Source of the DNA: Rhizobiaceae bacterium
GTDB lineage: Bacteria > Pseudomonadota > Alphaproteobacteria > Rhizobiales > Rhizobiaceae
NCBI GenBank assembly: GCA_017644005.1
Contig: JAEPMJ010000005.1
Span: 1-64,000 of the forward strand
Direction: 5' to 3'
DNA: 64,000 bases
Shown: piece by piece, positions 53,588 through 64,000 of the stretch
Layout of the letters: every line of letters begins with the position of its first letter
How positions within the stretch are numbered: position 1 is the first letter of the stretch
Notes under the pieces: model-generated
Databases searched by the model: none
What the model was told of the DNA's origin: nothing
What the model saw: the letters and a program-made list of their open reading frames with translations, nothing else
Position numbers and translations under genes: made by a program

Positions 53588-54991
53588 TTGGCGGCACATA
53601 AGGACAACCGGATACAATCGGGCAGACCGCACAGGCTGCCGGCCAGCCAGGAGAACGCCTCGATTCGGGCAGATCGGCCCGGGCTCGCCTCGCGCATGGC
53701 GGCTGCTCGGCTGCTTGCAGCCGTCATCGACAAAGCGACCGCGCTTGACGCGCTGACCGACCAGCAGCATGGGCACCCGCAGTTTCTGGCGCTCGAGCCT
53801 CGTGACCGGGCGCTTGTTCGGGCAATTCTCGTCACCGCGCTGCGTTATCGCGGCACCATCACCGCGCTGATTGAAAAACGGCTGCAGCGGCCGCTGCCGG
53901 CCAATGCACGCACGCTCGACCACATCCTGCACGTGGCGGCGGCGCAGATGCTTTTTCTCGACGTACCCGACAGCGCTGCTGTCGATCTCGCGGTCTCGCA
54001 CGCGAATTCGGACCCGCGCAGCCGGCGGTTCGCTTCGCTGGTCAACGCCGTGCTACGCGAACTCGGCCGCCGCAAGGAACGCGCGTTGCCGGCTGCCCTT
54101 GCACAGTCGACCGACGCGCCCGGCTGGTTCGTGGAGCGGCTTGCAAAGGCCTATGGCGCGGAGCGCGCGGCGGCCATACTCGCTATCCACCGGCTCGAGC
54201 CGCCGATGGATTTCACCGTGAAGTCAGATCCGCGGGGCTGGGCCGAAAAACTCGGCGGAATCGTGCTCGAGAATGGCACGGTCCGGGTCGGGCGGCTGCC
54301 GGCTCCGGTTACCGAATTGCCGGGTTATGTCGAGGGCGAGTGGTGGGTGCAGGACGTGGCGGCCTCGCTGCCGGCGAGAATGCTCGGCGATGTCAACGGC
54401 AAGCGCGTGCTGGATCTTTGTGCTGCACCGGGTGGCAAGACCGCGCAGCTGGCCTTGGCAGGAGCCGATGTGACCGCTGTCGACCTTTCGGCCAGCCGGC
54501 TGAAACGGCTTGCGGCCAATTTCGCGCGGCTGAGGCTTGATGCCCAGATCGTCGAGGCGAACGCCCTAACCTATTCGCCGGCCAAACCGTTCGACGCGGT
54601 ATTGCTCGATGCTCCCTGCTCCTCTACCGGTACCGTGCGGCGGCACCCGGACGTGCCGTGGACCAAATCGCCGGCCGACATCGAGAAACTCGCCGGCCTG
54701 CAACGGCGGATGCTTGACCATGCCGTGAAATTGATCAAACCCGGCGGCGCCATTGTCTTTGCAAACTGTTCGCTGGATCCGCTGGAAGGTGAGGAACTGA
54801 TTGACGGATTTCTTGCCGACAATCCCGGATTCGCGATCGACCCGGTCGAACGCGCAGATGTTCCAGAAACCGCTCCGTTCCTCAGCGGGCGCGGCTGGCT
54901 CAGGACGACGCCCGAGGCGCTGCGGGTCGAGTCCGAGGCGCTTTCGGGCTGCGACGGCTTTTTCGCTGTGCGGCTGGTAAGGCATGGTTAA
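53588..54991 (+). CDS. rsmB: RsmB-type 16S rRNA m5C methyltransferase, TTG start
   Basis: A 467-residue protein. Residues about 35-170 are a NusB-like domain; the rest is a SAM methyltransferase with LDLCAAPGGKTAQLA (SAM loop), DAPCSSTGTVRRHPDVPW (first catalytic Cys) and FANCSLDPLEGEE (second Cys). It methylates C967 of 16S rRNA in E. coli. It starts at TTG 53588 after AAGGCGG; no in-frame ATG is well placed. Confidence 0.9.
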   Translation: MAAHKDNRIQSGRPHRLPASQENASIRADRPGLASRMAAARLLAAVIDKATALDALTDQQHGHPQFLALEPRDRALVRAILVTALRYRGTITALIEKRLQRPLPANARTLDHILHVAAAQMLFLDVPDSAAVDLAVSHANSDPRSRRFASLVNAVLRELGRRKERALPAALAQSTDAPGWFVERLAKAYGAERAAAILAIHRLEPPMDFTVKSDPRGWAEKLGGIVLENGTVRVGRLPAPVTELPGYVEGEWWVQDVAASLPARMLGDVNGKRVLDLCAAPGGKTAQLALAGADVTAVDLSASRLKRLAANFARLRLDAQIVEANALTYSPAKPFDAVLLDAPCSSTGTVRRHPDVPWTKSPADIEKLAGLQRRMLDHAVKLIKPGGAIVFANCSLDPLEGEELIDGFLADNPGFAIDPVERADVPETAPFLSGRGWLRTTPEALRVESEALSGCDGFFAVRLVRHG

Positions 54992-55159
54992 CCTTGTCAG
55001 TTCATTCATAAGCAGCGATGGGCGCTTTGTACAAACCGTTGAATCAGAAGACCTATTGCACGGCTCCTGCGTTGGCGGCGAGGCCGTGGCGTCCGTTACA
55101 GTATGGCGTATTCTCACGCTGGTGACGGATTCACCCGACTTCTAAAATCAGTGTGAGTC

Positions 55160-56905
55160 GTGCTGTGGGACCAAGTGGTCAGGAGGTCACGGTCATTGGC
55201 ACTCGGCAGGGGTTCAGGCCCACCGATCTGGTTGCTTGCAGCGCGCGCCCTGTGGCGGCGTGCTCGGCGGCGCATTCGCAGCGGCCCCACTGGGCGGTGG
55301 CGCTTCATGGGGAGCACGCCCGAACGCGTGCTGATTGCGCCTCCCGATCTCAGGCTGGCCGACAGCCAGATCGCCAACGAAATCTACCACGGGCGGTTTC
55401 CGCTGGCAGGTCATCTGGTGGACATGGGCGGCGATTCGCCGTTCCAGCTCGAAGTGGCCGATCTGGCGTGGCTGAATTCGCTGCACGGCTTCCGCTGGCT
55501 GCGTCACATGCGCCAGGCCGGAACCGAACTGGCGTCGGCCAACGCGCGGGCGCTCGTCACCGATTGGCTGAGTGTGCATGGCCGCCACATTTCGGGTATC
55601 GCCTGGGACCCGGCAATCGTTGCGAGACGCGTGATCGCATGGCTGCAGCATTCGACCGTGGTCCTGCAGGGCGCGGATCTTACCTTCTACCGCTCCTATC
55701 TGCGCTCGCTGGCCGTGCAGATACGGTATCTGCGCGCCATGGCGCCGGACATGCCCGATGGCGAAGAGCGATTGCGCGCCCGCGCAGCCCTTGCCTTCGC
55801 GGCGCTGTCGCTTCCGGTTTCGAATTCGGCCGTGCGCAATGCAACCAACCATCTCTCCGCAGAACTTGAACGCCAAATCCTCCCGGATGGCGGCCACGTA
55901 TCGCGCAATCCGATGGCGGTTCTGGAGCTGCTGTCGGACCTGCTGCCGCTGCGCCAGACTTACGCCAATCAGGCAGAAGCACCGCCTGTCGCGCTGATCG
56001 CCGCGGTGGAGCGCATGCTGCCGGCACTGCGCTTCTTCCGCCATCAGGACGGTACTCTGGCGCTGTTCAACGGTATGGGGCCGACCGTGCAGGATCGTGT
56101 GTCGGCGCTGCTTCATCACGATGATACCGGCGGCGCCCCGCTGCTCAACGCAACCCATTCGGGCTACCAGCGGCTCGCCATGGGCGGCACGGTTGTTCTG
56201 GCCGACACGGGAACTGCACCGCAGTCCGACATCTCGCATCAGGCGCATGCCGGTTGCCTTTCCTTCGAAATGTCATCCGGCCGGCACCGTTTCATCGTCA
56301 ATTGCGGTGTCGACAATTATGGTGCGGAGGAGTTTCGTATGCTGGCGCGTGCAACCGCCGCGCACTCCACAGCGACGCTCAACGATACGTCGTCGTCGCG
56401 CTTCACCACCTCCGGGCGGCTGGCCGAACTTGTCGGAACGCCGCTCACCGGCGGCCCGCAGCGCGTGCCGGTGAAACGTACCGATGCCAGCGGGATAGAA
56501 GGTTTCATTGCCAGTCACGATGGATACGTGCCGCGTTTCGGCATCGTGCATGAGCGCGAAATGGCTTTGTCGGGCAATGGCAATATCCTGGAAGGCACGG
56601 ACCGGTTTTACCGGTCAGGCGGCAAGCCGGCGCTGGATGACGGCCGCGACCTAGTCGCCGTACGGTTTCATATCCACCCCGGTATCGGCCTTTTCCTCGA
56701 TCCCTCCGAGCGCCTCGTACTGAAGGGTGCGCCCTCGGATGTGTGGATATTCACCTGCGATGCGGTGGACCCGCAGGTCGAGGAATCGATCTTCTTCGCC
56801 GGTGCAGGCGGGCCGCAGAAAAGCCGGCAGATCGTACTTTCCTTCAAGGCCTCGCAGATCGGTGAAATCAACTGGCGCTTCACCCGCACCGAACTGATCG
56901 GCTGA
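55160..56905 (+). CDS. Heparinase II/III-family protein
   Basis: Up to 581 residues from GTG 55160; a TTG at 55196 with AGGAGG 9 bases upstream is an attractive alternative (569 residues). The N-terminal alpha-toroid region ([49 protein letters not shown]) and C-terminal beta-sandwich ([25 protein letters not shown]) match the Hepar_II_III family common in rhizobia between rsmB and purH. It is thought to act on acidic polysaccharides; no signal peptide is evident. Confidence 0.85.
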   Translation: MLWDQVVRRSRSLALGRGSGPPIWLLAARALWRRARRRIRSGPTGRWRFMGSTPERVLIAPPDLRLADSQIANEIYHGRFPLAGHLVDMGGDSPFQLEVADLAWLNSLHGFRWLRHMRQAGTELASANARALVTDWLSVHGRHISGIAWDPAIVARRVIAWLQHSTVVLQGADLTFYRSYLRSLAVQIRYLRAMAPDMPDGEERLRARAALAFAALSLPVSNSAVRNATNHLSAELERQILPDGGHVSRNPMAVLELLSDLLPLRQTYANQAEAPPVALIAAVERMLPALRFFRHQDGTLALFNGMGPTVQDRVSALLHHDDTGGAPLLNATHSGYQRLAMGGTVVLADTGTAPQSDISHQAHAGCLSFEMSSGRHRFIVNCGVDNYGAEEFRMLARATAAHSTATLNDTSSSRFTTSGRLAELVGTPLTGGPQRVPVKRTDASGIEGFIASHDGYVPRFGIVHEREMALSGNGNILEGTDRFYRSGGKPALDDGRDLVAVRFHIHPGIGLFLDPSERLVLKGAPSDVWIFTCDAVDPQVEESIFFAGAGGPQKSRQIVLSFKASQIGEINWRFTRTELIG

Positions 56906-56984
56906 CCCGCGACGCTGCAACGGCTTGCATTCGCACAACGCTATGCTAACTCGCCCGCGTCTGCTTCCCCGGAGAATTTGCGAT

Positions 56985-58601
56985 ATGGCCGTTGCCGCCA
57001 AGAACATCACGCCTCCCGACCGTGTGCCGCTGGCGCGCGCCCTGCTCTCGGTATCGGACAAGTCGGGGCTGACCGAGCTCGCTACGGCGCTGGCGAAGCG
57101 CGGCGTCGAGCTGGTTTCGACCGGAGGAACGGCTAAAGCGATTGCGGCTTCAGGCATTCCTGTCCGCGATGTCTCGGAGCTGACCGGTTTTCCTGAAATC
57201 ATGGATGGCCGCGTGAAGACGCTGCATCCTTCCGTACATGGCGGGCTCCTTGCCATTCGCGATGATGCCGAACATGCGGCGGCACTTGCCGAACACGGTA
57301 TCGGCCCGATCGAACTAGCGGTGATCAACCTCTATCCGTTCGAGGCGGTGCGTGACGCCGGCGGTTCTTACGCCGAGACGGTGGAAAACATCGACATCGG
57401 CGGCCCGGCAATGCTGCGCGCCGCAGCGAAGAACCACGCCTATGTGGCGGCGGTCACCGACCCCTCCGATTATGATGCGCTGCTGGCCGAACTCGACGCC
57501 AATGACGGGGCCCTAGGCTACCGCTTCCGGCAGGAAATGGCGGCAAAGACCTTCGCCCGTGTCGCGGCATATGACGCGGCGATTTCTGGCTGGTTCGCAT
57601 CCACTCTCGAAATCGCGGAGCCCACATATCGCGGCTTCGGGGGCAAGCTTGCAACGTCCATGCGTTACGGCGAGAACCCGCACCAGAAGGCCGGTTTCTA
57701 TGCCGGCGGGCCGACCCGCGCAGGCGTCGCCACCGCGCGGCAGGTGCAGGGCAAGCAGCTTTCCTACAACAACATCAACGACACCGACGCCGCTTATGAG
57801 CTTGTGGCCGAGTTCGACCCGGGCCGTGGCCCGGCGGTGGCGATCATCAAACACGCCAATCCATGCGGTGTGGCAGAGGGCGCGACCCTTGTGGACGCGT
57901 ATCGCAAGGCGCTTCTGTGCGACCGGACATCGGCCTTCGGCGGTATTGTCGCACTCAACCGGACTCTCGACGCAGAAACCGCGGCCGAGATCGTCAAGGT
58001 ATTCACCGAGGTCATCATTGCGCCCGATGCCAGTGAAGAAGCTCTGGCGATCATCGGCGCCAAGGGCAATCTGCGGCTGCTTCTGGCAGGATCGCTGCCC
58101 GACCCGCGCGCCCAAGGCACCACGGTAAAGAGCGTTGCCGGCGGGCTGCTGGTGCAGAGTCGCGACGATGCGGTGGTCGACGACCTCGATCTGAAGGTGG
58201 TGACCAGGCGCGCGCCGAACGAGATCGAAATGGCCGATCTACGCTTCGCATTCCGGGTGGCCAAACATGTGAAGTCGAACGCGATCGTCTACGCAAAAAA
58301 CGGCGCGACGGTAGGCATCGGGGCTGGTCAGATGAGCCGGGTGGATTCTTCTCGCATCGCTGCCCGCAAGGCACAGGATGCAGCCGAGGCGGCAGGCATG
58401 AACGGGTCGCTTGCGGTCGGCTCCGTGGTTGCGTCAGACGCCTTCTTTCCTTTTGCGGACGGGTTGCTTGCGGCAGCCGAAGCAGGTGCGACCGCGGTCA
58501 TCCAGCCGGGCGGTTCGATGCGCGACGACGAGGTGATCGCCGCCGCCGACGAGGCCGGGCTGGCAATGGTGTTTACCGGTGTGAGGCATTTCCGGCATTG
58601 A
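56985..58601 (+). CDS. purH: Bifunctional AICAR formyltransferase / IMP cyclohydrolase
   Basis: A 538-residue enzyme catalysing the last two steps of IMP synthesis. N-terminal cyclohydrolase: [41 protein letters not shown]-terminal transformylase: [26 protein letters not shown] with catalytic Lys/His, and [17 protein letters not shown] precedes the ATG at 56985. It follows the heparinase gene by 79 bases. Confidence 0.97.
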   Translation: MAVAAKNITPPDRVPLARALLSVSDKSGLTELATALAKRGVELVSTGGTAKAIAASGIPVRDVSELTGFPEIMDGRVKTLHPSVHGGLLAIRDDAEHAAALAEHGIGPIELAVINLYPFEAVRDAGGSYAETVENIDIGGPAMLRAAAKNHAYVAAVTDPSDYDALLAELDANDGALGYRFRQEMAAKTFARVAAYDAAISGWFASTLEIAEPTYRGFGGKLATSMRYGENPHQKAGFYAGGPTRAGVATARQVQGKQLSYNNINDTDAAYELVAEFDPGRGPAVAIIKHANPCGVAEGATLVDAYRKALLCDRTSAFGGIVALNRTLDAETAAEIVKVFTEVIIAPDASEEALAIIGAKGNLRLLLAGSLPDPRAQGTTVKSVAGGLLVQSRDDAVVDDLDLKVVTRRAPNEIEMADLRFAFRVAKHVKSNAIVYAKNGATVGIGAGQMSRVDSSRIAARKAQDAAEAAGMNGSLAVGSVVASDAFFPFADGLLAAAEAGATAVIQPGGSMRDDEVIAAADEAGLAMVFTGVRHFRH

Positions 58602-58610
58602 GACCGGCGG

Positions 58611-60008
58611 TTACGCCGCCTGCACGTTATGGTGCCGGCTTTTGACCCAGGGCAGCAGGATCAGGCCGATCAGGAACAGTGCGACCACCGGCGTGACACC
58701 GAGGCGCTGTGCATCCTGAGCCGTCAGACCAAAAGCTTCCGAGGCAAAGTAGGCGGTTACGATCGCGATCGAGAACGGACCGATGAAGGTGGTTGCCTTG
58801 CCGGACAAGGCGTATAGCCCGAAAGCTTCCGTCACCCGGTCACGGTCCACCTGATCGACCAGCAGCGTCCGCGAGGCAGCCTGAAGCGAACCGCCTGCGG
58901 CGCCAATGAGCGCGCCGGCGACATAGAAGACGATATCGGGCAGGCTTGATGTTTCGCCGGGTGCCGCAATCGAGACGAACAGCACCTCCGACTTGGTGGT
59001 CGAAATCACCAGGATGCAGCAGAACGCGAGCAGCGTTGTGGTTGCCGCAACGACCGCCTTCGGGCCGAAGCGCTGGTCGGCGCGGCCGCCGAGCCAGGCG
59101 CCGATAGCGCCGGTGATATTGGCCAGAATGCCGAAAATGCCGATCTGGATGATCGACCAGCCGAGCACACCCGCTGCGTAAATGCCGCCGAAGGCATAAA
59201 GTGCGTTGAGTGCATCGCGGTAGAACATACTGGAGATCAGGAAACTGAAATAGCTGCGCTCTGAGGGCAGGCCGCGCAGCGTCCTGCCGAGCCGCGACAA
59301 GCCCTGGCGGACGGCTCCTGCCTGTGAGACGCGACGCACGACATCGGGCGTGAAAAGGAACATCGGGATGACAAAAAGCGCGTACCAGATAGCGGTAAAG
59401 GGCCCGGCGGCGCGGTCACCCTGATGCGTTGCCGGGTCGAGGCCGAATATCGGGGTGAGTCCAATCAGCGTCCTGCCACTTTCTGGCGAAGCGGAAAACA
59501 ACCCCAGAACGATCACGAGCGAGACGAGTCCGCCGAGATAACCCAGCGCCCAGGCCGAACCGGAAAGCCGCCCGAGCTGCGAACGCGGCACCAGATCGGC
59601 CATCATCGCGTTGTTGAATACGGCCGCGAACTCCATGCCGAACACCGCCAGCGCGATGACCAGAAGCATCCACGTCAGGTTTTCCATGCCGGGCGTGGCG
59701 TACCAGAGCATGAAGCAGGCTACGATGCCGATCAGCGAGAAAACCAGGATCCACGGCTTGCGTGGGCCGGTGGCGTCGGCAATGGCGCCCAGCACCGGTG
59801 ATGACAATGCGATGGCAAGCCCGCCAATACCCGTGGCGTACCCCCACAGCGACTGTCCGGTCGCGGCGTCGGGCGCTACCGATGCAGCGAAATAGGGCGC
59901 GAAAACGAAGGTGATGATCAGCGTGTGGAACGGCTGCTGCGCCCAGTCGAACAGCATCCAGCCCCAGATGCCGCGTCGGGTCGCGGGTTTCACGGCCTCG
60001 TTGTTCAT
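58611..60008 (-). CDS. MFS transporter, UMF1 (Atg22-like) family
   Basis: A 465-residue membrane protein with about 12 helices. The N-terminal [29 protein letters not shown] followed by [19 protein letters not shown] is typical of the UMF1/Atg22-like branch of MFS carriers. The substrate is unknown; yeast Atg22 exports amino acids from the vacuole. Convergent with purH. Confidence 0.87.
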   Translation of the reverse strand: MNNEAVKPATRRGIWGWMLFDWAQQPFHTLIITFVFAPYFAASVAPDAATGQSLWGYATGIGGLAIALSSPVLGAIADATGPRKPWILVFSLIGIVACFMLWYATPGMENLTWMLLVIALAVFGMEFAAVFNNAMMADLVPRSQLGRLSGSAWALGYLGGLVSLVIVLGLFSASPESGRTLIGLTPIFGLDPATHQGDRAAGPFTAIWYALFVIPMFLFTPDVVRRVSQAGAVRQGLSRLGRTLRGLPSERSYFSFLISSMFYRDALNALYAFGGIYAAGVLGWSIIQIGIFGILANITGAIGAWLGGRADQRFGPKAVVAATTTLLAFCCILVISTTKSEVLFVSIAAPGETSSLPDIVFYVAGALIGAAGGSLQAASRTLLVDQVDRDRVTEAFGLYALSGKATTFIGPFSIAIVTAYFASEAFGLTAQDAQRLGVTPVVALFLIGLILLPWVKSRHHNVQAA

Positions 60009-60051
60009 CGCCCCTCCGTTGCCTCCCCGGACGATTCCGGAAGAGCGCTTT

Positions 60052-63000
60052 CTATTGGCCGGCGAGATCGGCCATCAGACCGGCTGCCACCGAGAGACGC
60101 GAGACTGTTATTTCCCCGCTTTCGGTCAACGCCAGAAGCCGCTCCCTTGCCCGCGAAACCCGGTCGCCGCCCGTATCTATCCAGGTGGCCACGGCTGTCC
60201 CGTCCTTTGCACCCGCCTGCAACGCCGAAACTGCGATGCCGCGGCGCGCGGTTGCGATCATGTCACTTGCGCGCGCCAGCGCAAGCCCGTCGTAATAGTC
60301 GGCGGTCTGAATGTTGCGCGCCGCGTCTTCGACACGACCGATCCGGAAAGCATCGGTCACCTCGAAGAAGGCATTCGCCGCGGCGGTTAGCTGAACCTTG
60401 GCCCTGCTGGCAACGAGAGCGATGTCGGGCACAAGCTCGCCTATTCCGAGTAGCGCCAATTTACGCGCCAACGCCTCGGGGGCGCCTGCCTCCGCGAAAC
60501 CCCGTTCGCGGTCGGCAAGGCGCTGGCGCATATATTCTGGCAGCTTGGAGGCCATTACCGGTTCCAGCGCCGCCCGAGCTTCGCGCAAGGTGGCAACGCG
60601 GGCGCCGATGGGCTGGCTGTTGTCTTCGTTTTTCAGGAACCAGGCAGATGCCGCGTGAACCAGACGGCCAACCTGCTGGTAGAGGCTCAATTGCGCGTCG
60701 CCATCGATTTTTGTGTCGAGCATGTCGATTGCGCGATAGATATCAGGCAGTTCGAATCCATCGCGCACGACCGCGAAAGCTGCGACCACCTCCGGTGCGG
60801 TGCGCCCGGTCAAATCCTGCAGCCGGCTGATGAAGGTCGGGCCTCCGCGGTTGACCGTGTCGTTTCCGAGTTCGGTGGCAATGATCTCCCGGCGCAGACG
60901 GTGTGTACGAATTTCACCCTCATATTTCTTCGCCATCCTGCCGGGAAAGTACCCGACAAGATCGGCGTCGAAATGCGGGTCGTCGGGCACGGAGCTCGCC
61001 AGAATATCGTCGAAAAGCACGATCTTGGCGTAGGCAAGCAAGACGCCGAGTTCAGCGCGCGTCAACGGTTCGCCAACCGACTGACGTTCCGCGAGCGCCT
61101 CGGCGCCCGGCAGATCCTCGACCTCGCGGTCAAGAAGGCCGCGCGATTCCAGTGATGCCATCAGCCGCGCCTGCTGGCCGATGTCCGACACGCCGCGACG
61201 GGCAGCGAGCGAGAGCGCGAGCGTCTGCTGATAGTTGTTGGCGAGAACCAGCGAGGCCACCTCGTCGGTCATCGCGGCCAGCAGCCTGTTGCGGGCCGGC
61301 CGCTCCAGCTTGTCCGCGCGCATGGCCGCAGCCAGCGCAATCTTGATGTTGACCTCGACGTCGGAGGAATTGACGCCGGCCGAGTTGTCGATGGCATCCG
61401 AATTGCAGCGGCCGCCGTTCAAGCCGTATTCGATGCGCGCCTTTTGGGTGAAGCCGAGATTTGCGCCTTCGCCGACCACCTTGGCGCGCACCTGTTTCGC
61501 CGTGACGCGGATCGCGTCATTGGCGCGGTCGCCGACCTCCTGATTGCTTTCGCCTGAAGCGCGCACATAGGTGCCGATGCCTCCGAACCACATCAGGTCC
61601 GCCGGCGCCTTCAGGATGGCGTTCATGATCTCGACGGGTGAGGCCGTCGTCTTGTCGAGGCCTACTGCCTCTGCGGCCGCCTTCGAAAGGTCGATGGACT
61701 TTTGCGCACGGGAGACGATGACGCCGCCCTTCGACATCTTCGCCTTGTCGTAGTCCTGCCAGCTCGAGCGGCCCATCTCGAAGAGGCGCTTGCGTTCGGC
61801 AAAACTCGCCGCCGGGTCCGGATCGGGATCGATGAAGATGTCACGATGGTCGAAAGCAGCGATCAGCCTGGTCTTTTCCGACAGGAGCATGCCATTGCCG
61901 AATACATCGCCCGACATGTCGCCGACACCGATCACCGTGAATGGTTCGGTCTGGATGTCGCGGTTCATTTCGCGGAAATGGCGTTTCACCGCCTCCCATG
62001 CGCCGCGCGCGGTGATGCCCATCTTCTTGTGGTCGTAACCTGCCGAGCCGCCTGAGGCGAAGGCGTCGTCGAGCCAGAAATCGCTAGCCTGGCTGATCCC
62101 GTTGGCGGTGTCGGAAAATGTAGCGGTGCCCTTGTCGGCGGCGACGACGAAATAAGGATCGTCGCCATCATGGCGAACGACATTTGCGGGCGGTACAACC
62201 TTGTCGCCGTCCAGGTTGTCGGTCACCGACAAGAGGCTGGAGATGAAGTTTATGTAAGCACTGCGTCCGGCCTCGAATATCTCGTCGCGGCTGCCGCCGG
62301 CCGGAAGCTGTTTGGGATAAAACCCGCCCTTGGCGCCGACCGGCACAATGACGGCGTTTTTCACCTGCTGCGCCTTCACCAGGCCCAGAACCTCGGTTCG
62401 GTAATCCTGTGCCCGATCCGACCAGCGCAACCCGCCGCGTGCAACCGGGCCGAAGCGCAGATGCACGCCTTCGACCTGCGGTCCATAGACGAAGATTTCG
62501 CGCCAGGGGCGCGGCTCGGGCAATCCCGTGAGAGCGCGCGAATCGAGCTTGATGGCCAGCGAAACCGGCTTGTCGCCAAATTCCGCATAATGGTTAGTGC
62601 GCAGGGTGGCGTCGATCAGGTTGAGATACCGCCGCAAGATGGTGTCGTCATCGATTGACGGCACATTGTCGAGCGCTGCCAGGATGAGCTCGGAAATGTC
62701 GTCGCCAGCGCTCTTGCGGGCCGGGTTGTTGCGGGCATCGAACAGGTCGTAAAGATCGCGCGCGATCGCGGGATAACGGTTGAGGACACCGGCAATGAAC
62801 TCCTGACTCTGCGGGATGCCGGCCTGCTGCAGGTAGCGGCCGTAGGCGCGCAGGATGCGGATCTGGGTCGGTCCGAGCCCGGCGCTTTCACCAAGAGCAT
62901 TGTAGGCGTCATTGTCGCTGACGCCGCTCCAGACCGACAGGAATATGGAGGCGAAAAGATCGCCGCTGGCGTCGAGGTCGATCGGCCGGCCGGCCGCGCT

Positions 63001-64000
63001 TTCAAGCTCCATATCGTGCAGGAACACCACGCCCGTGCCATGGCCGATGTCGAATGTGCGTTCGCTGATGACGCGGAAGCCCATATTTTCGAGCAGCGGC
63101 ACACGCTCCGACAAGGCGACGGGTTCGCCATAGTGAAAAATCTTCAGCCCGCAATGGGTCTCTTCCTGCGTAGCGTCCCTCAGGAATTCGATGGTGACCG
63201 GCGCATCTGCGCTGACCTGCAGAAGGCAACTCGCGTCATGCAGTGCGATACGCGGCGAAAACGCGTTGCGGTAGCTTTGCGGAAATGCGGCGGCAGCTGT
63301 TGCGACATCCGCGCCGATACCTGTCTCGGCTATCGCTTCGCGCAGGCCGTCGTCCCAGGTACGGACGATTTCGCGCACCGCATCCTCGATTTCGTCTCCG
63401 TCGGGCTGCGGGGTCTTGCCGCCCGATCTGCCGACAATGAAATGGACGCGGGCCAGCGAGCCTTCCGGGAAGGCAGGATAATATGCGGAGAGCCGACCGT
63501 CGAACTTGTCTTTTAAATAGTTGCCGATTTTCACACGGACACGCGAATCGTAGCGGTCGCGAGGCACGAACACGATCACCGAAACGAAACGGTCGAACTG
63601 GTCTATGCGGTAGAGAACCCGTACCCGCGGACGCTCGCCTAACGCCAGGATTCCCTCGGCGTGGCGGCGTAGCGTTGGCACGTCGATCTGGAACAGTTCG
63701 TCGCGCGGGTAGGATTCCAGAACGTTGATAAGCGCCTTGCCGGAATGGTCGGCGGGATCGAATCCCGATTTCGCCACCACCTCGCTGGCCTTGGACCGCA
63801 GGTAGGGGATGTTCATTACCGAGCGTGTGTAGGCCGTCGAAGTGAACAGACCGACGATACGCAGTTCGCCTTTGAGTTTGCCCTTCTCGTCGAATGTCTT
63901 GACACCGAGATAATCGAGATAGATGCGGCGGTGGACCAGCGAACGCGCATTGGCCTTGGTGACCAGGAGCGGCTCCGGGCCGTGCAGAAAGGCGCGGACT
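60052..64000 (-). CDS. gdhB: NAD-specific glutamate dehydrogenase, large type (N-terminus beyond window)
   Basis: The reading frame continues open to the right edge, giving about 1316 codons of a protein usually near 1600. Inside the window: ELRIVGLFTSTAYTRSVMNIPYLRSK, the catalytic region VAIVPVGAKGG-like (NAVIVPVGAKGGFYPKQLP), GDMSGDVFGNGMLLS, VGEGANLGFTQKARIEY and the C-terminal helical domain. It oxidises glutamate to 2-oxoglutarate and ammonia for catabolism. The missing part is the N-terminal ACT-like region. The symbol gdhB is used loosely. Confidence 0.95.
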   Translation of the reverse strand, partial: VRAFLHGPEPLLVTKANARSLVHRRIYLDYLGVKTFDEKGKLKGELRIVGLFTSTAYTRSVMNIPYLRSKASEVVAKSGFDPADHSGKALINVLESYPRDELFQIDVPTLRRHAEGILALGERPRVRVLYRIDQFDRFVSVIVFVPRDRYDSRVRVKIGNYLKDKFDGRLSAYYPAFPEGSLARVHFIVGRSGGKTPQPDGDEIEDAVREIVRTWDDGLREAIAETGIGADVATAAAAFPQSYRNAFSPRIALHDASCLLQVSADAPVTIEFLRDATQEETHCGLKIFHYGEPVALSERVPLLENMGFRVISERTFDIGHGTGVVFLHDMELESAAGRPIDLDASGDLFASIFLSVWSGVSDNDAYNALGESAGLGPTQIRILRAYGRYLQQAGIPQSQEFIAGVLNRYPAIARDLYDLFDARNNPARKSAGDDISELILAALDNVPSIDDDTILRRYLNLIDATLRTNHYAEFGDKPVSLAIKLDSRALTGLPEPRPWREIFVYGPQVEGVHLRFGPVARGGLRWSDRAQDYRTEVLGLVKAQQVKNAVIVPVGAKGGFYPKQLPAGGSRDEIFEAGRSAYINFISSLLSVTDNLDGDKVVPPANVVRHDGDDPYFVVAADKGTATFSDTANGISQASDFWLDDAFASGGSAGYDHKKMGITARGAWEAVKRHFREMNRDIQTEPFTVIGVGDMSGDVFGNGMLLSEKTRLIAAFDHRDIFIDPDPDPAASFAERKRLFEMGRSSWQDYDKAKMSKGGVIVSRAQKSIDLSKAAAEAVGLDKTTASPVEIMNAILKAPADLMWFGGIGTYVRASGESNQEVGDRANDAIRVTAKQVRAKVVGEGANLGFTQKARIEYGLNGGRCNSDAIDNSAGVNSSDVEVNIKIALAAAMRADKLERPARNRLLAAMTDEVASLVLANNYQQTLALSLAARRGVSDIGQQARLMASLESRGLLDREVEDLPGAEALAERQSVGEPLTRAELGVLLAYAKIVLFDDILASSVPDDPHFDADLVGYFPGRMAKKYEGEIRTHRLRREIIATELGNDTVNRGGPTFISRLQDLTGRTAPEVVAAFAVVRDGFELPDIYRAIDMLDTKIDGDAQLSLYQQVGRLVHAASAWFLKNEDNSQPIGARVATLREARAALEPVMASKLPEYMRQRLADRERGFAEAGAPEALARKLALLGIGELVPDIALVASRAKVQLTAAANAFFEVTDAFRIGRVEDAARNIQTADYYDGLALARASDMIATARRGIAVSALQAGAKDGTAVATWIDTGGDRVSRARERLLALTESGEITVSRLSVAAGLMADLAGQ

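Noticed and set aside
1..64000. CRISPR arrays, insertion sequences, prophage genes, rRNA genes
   Set aside because: No regularly spaced repeats, transposases, phage structural genes or rRNA segments were found. The two tyrosine recombinases are housekeeping Xer types.

Overview
The window looks like the chromosome of a high-GC alphaproteobacterium of the order Hyphomicrobiales (Rhizobiales), most like Phyllobacteriaceae (the Mesorhizobium neighbourhood). The signs are: housekeeping blocks in the usual rhizobial arrangement (L,D-transpeptidase/accA/xerD/aroK-aroB-CorC; rimM-trmD and rplS near leuC; 5-formyl-THF cyclo-ligase next to a YmdB-like phosphoesterase); dense ATGA/TGATG gene overlaps; many GTG/TTG starts; and a large NAD-glutamate dehydrogenase. 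The species cannot be named from the sequence alone.

1-12.6 kb is an accessory pyrimidine island, and the most interesting part. On the minus strand one tightly coupled operon runs dctP-dctQ-dctM (TRAP transporter), pyrK, pyrD, an M20 carbamoylase and the first 46 codons of an E. coli-type dihydroorotase. Together these would import orotate or a relative, reduce it to dihydroorotate, open the ring to N-carbamoyl-L-aspartate and split that to aspartate, CO2 and ammonia. On the plus strand lie an ABC importer (ATPase, two permeases, NMT1/THI5-like binding protein) and a uridine-phosphorylase-like enzyme. Between them sit two paralogous XRE regulators in convergent orientation, each divergent from one transport operon. 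Both operon promoters carry the same architecture, TCTCA-N4-TGRGA-N6-TTGACA, suggesting one regulon controlled by the paralogue pair. The island ends exactly at the 3' end of tRNA-Arg(CCU).

12.7-30 kb is mostly core: an M20 aminoacylase, D,D-carboxypeptidase, CobW GTPase, TusA protein, L,D-transpeptidase, accA, xerD, aroK-aroB-CorC, a GGDEF protein, an AEC transporter, a DUF2975/XRE pair, leuC and a LysR regulator.

30-40 kb holds a MarR regulator with a cysteine-rich tail and twin operator-like repeats, an unknown secreted protein, an amino-acid ABC permease and binding protein without ATPase, MgtC, rplS, a TauE permease, trmD-rimM, xerC, a TraB/GumN protein and asd.

40-64 kb contains a cold-shock/DUF805 fusion, YmdB phosphoesterase and 5-FTHF cyclo-ligase (with a possible 6S RNA position), a GNAT protein, an unexplained structured region before a MoxR ATPase, usg, acs, LysE, a 21-residue microORF preceded by a 15-nt perfect anti-Shine-Dalgarno complement, a TadG-like vWA protein, a nuclease, a TetR/SDR pair, an SDHAF4-like protein, htpX, rsmB, a heparinase, purH, an MFS transporter and the C-terminal part of NAD-GDH running off the right edge.

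All assignments come from reading motifs and gene context; no database search was run.
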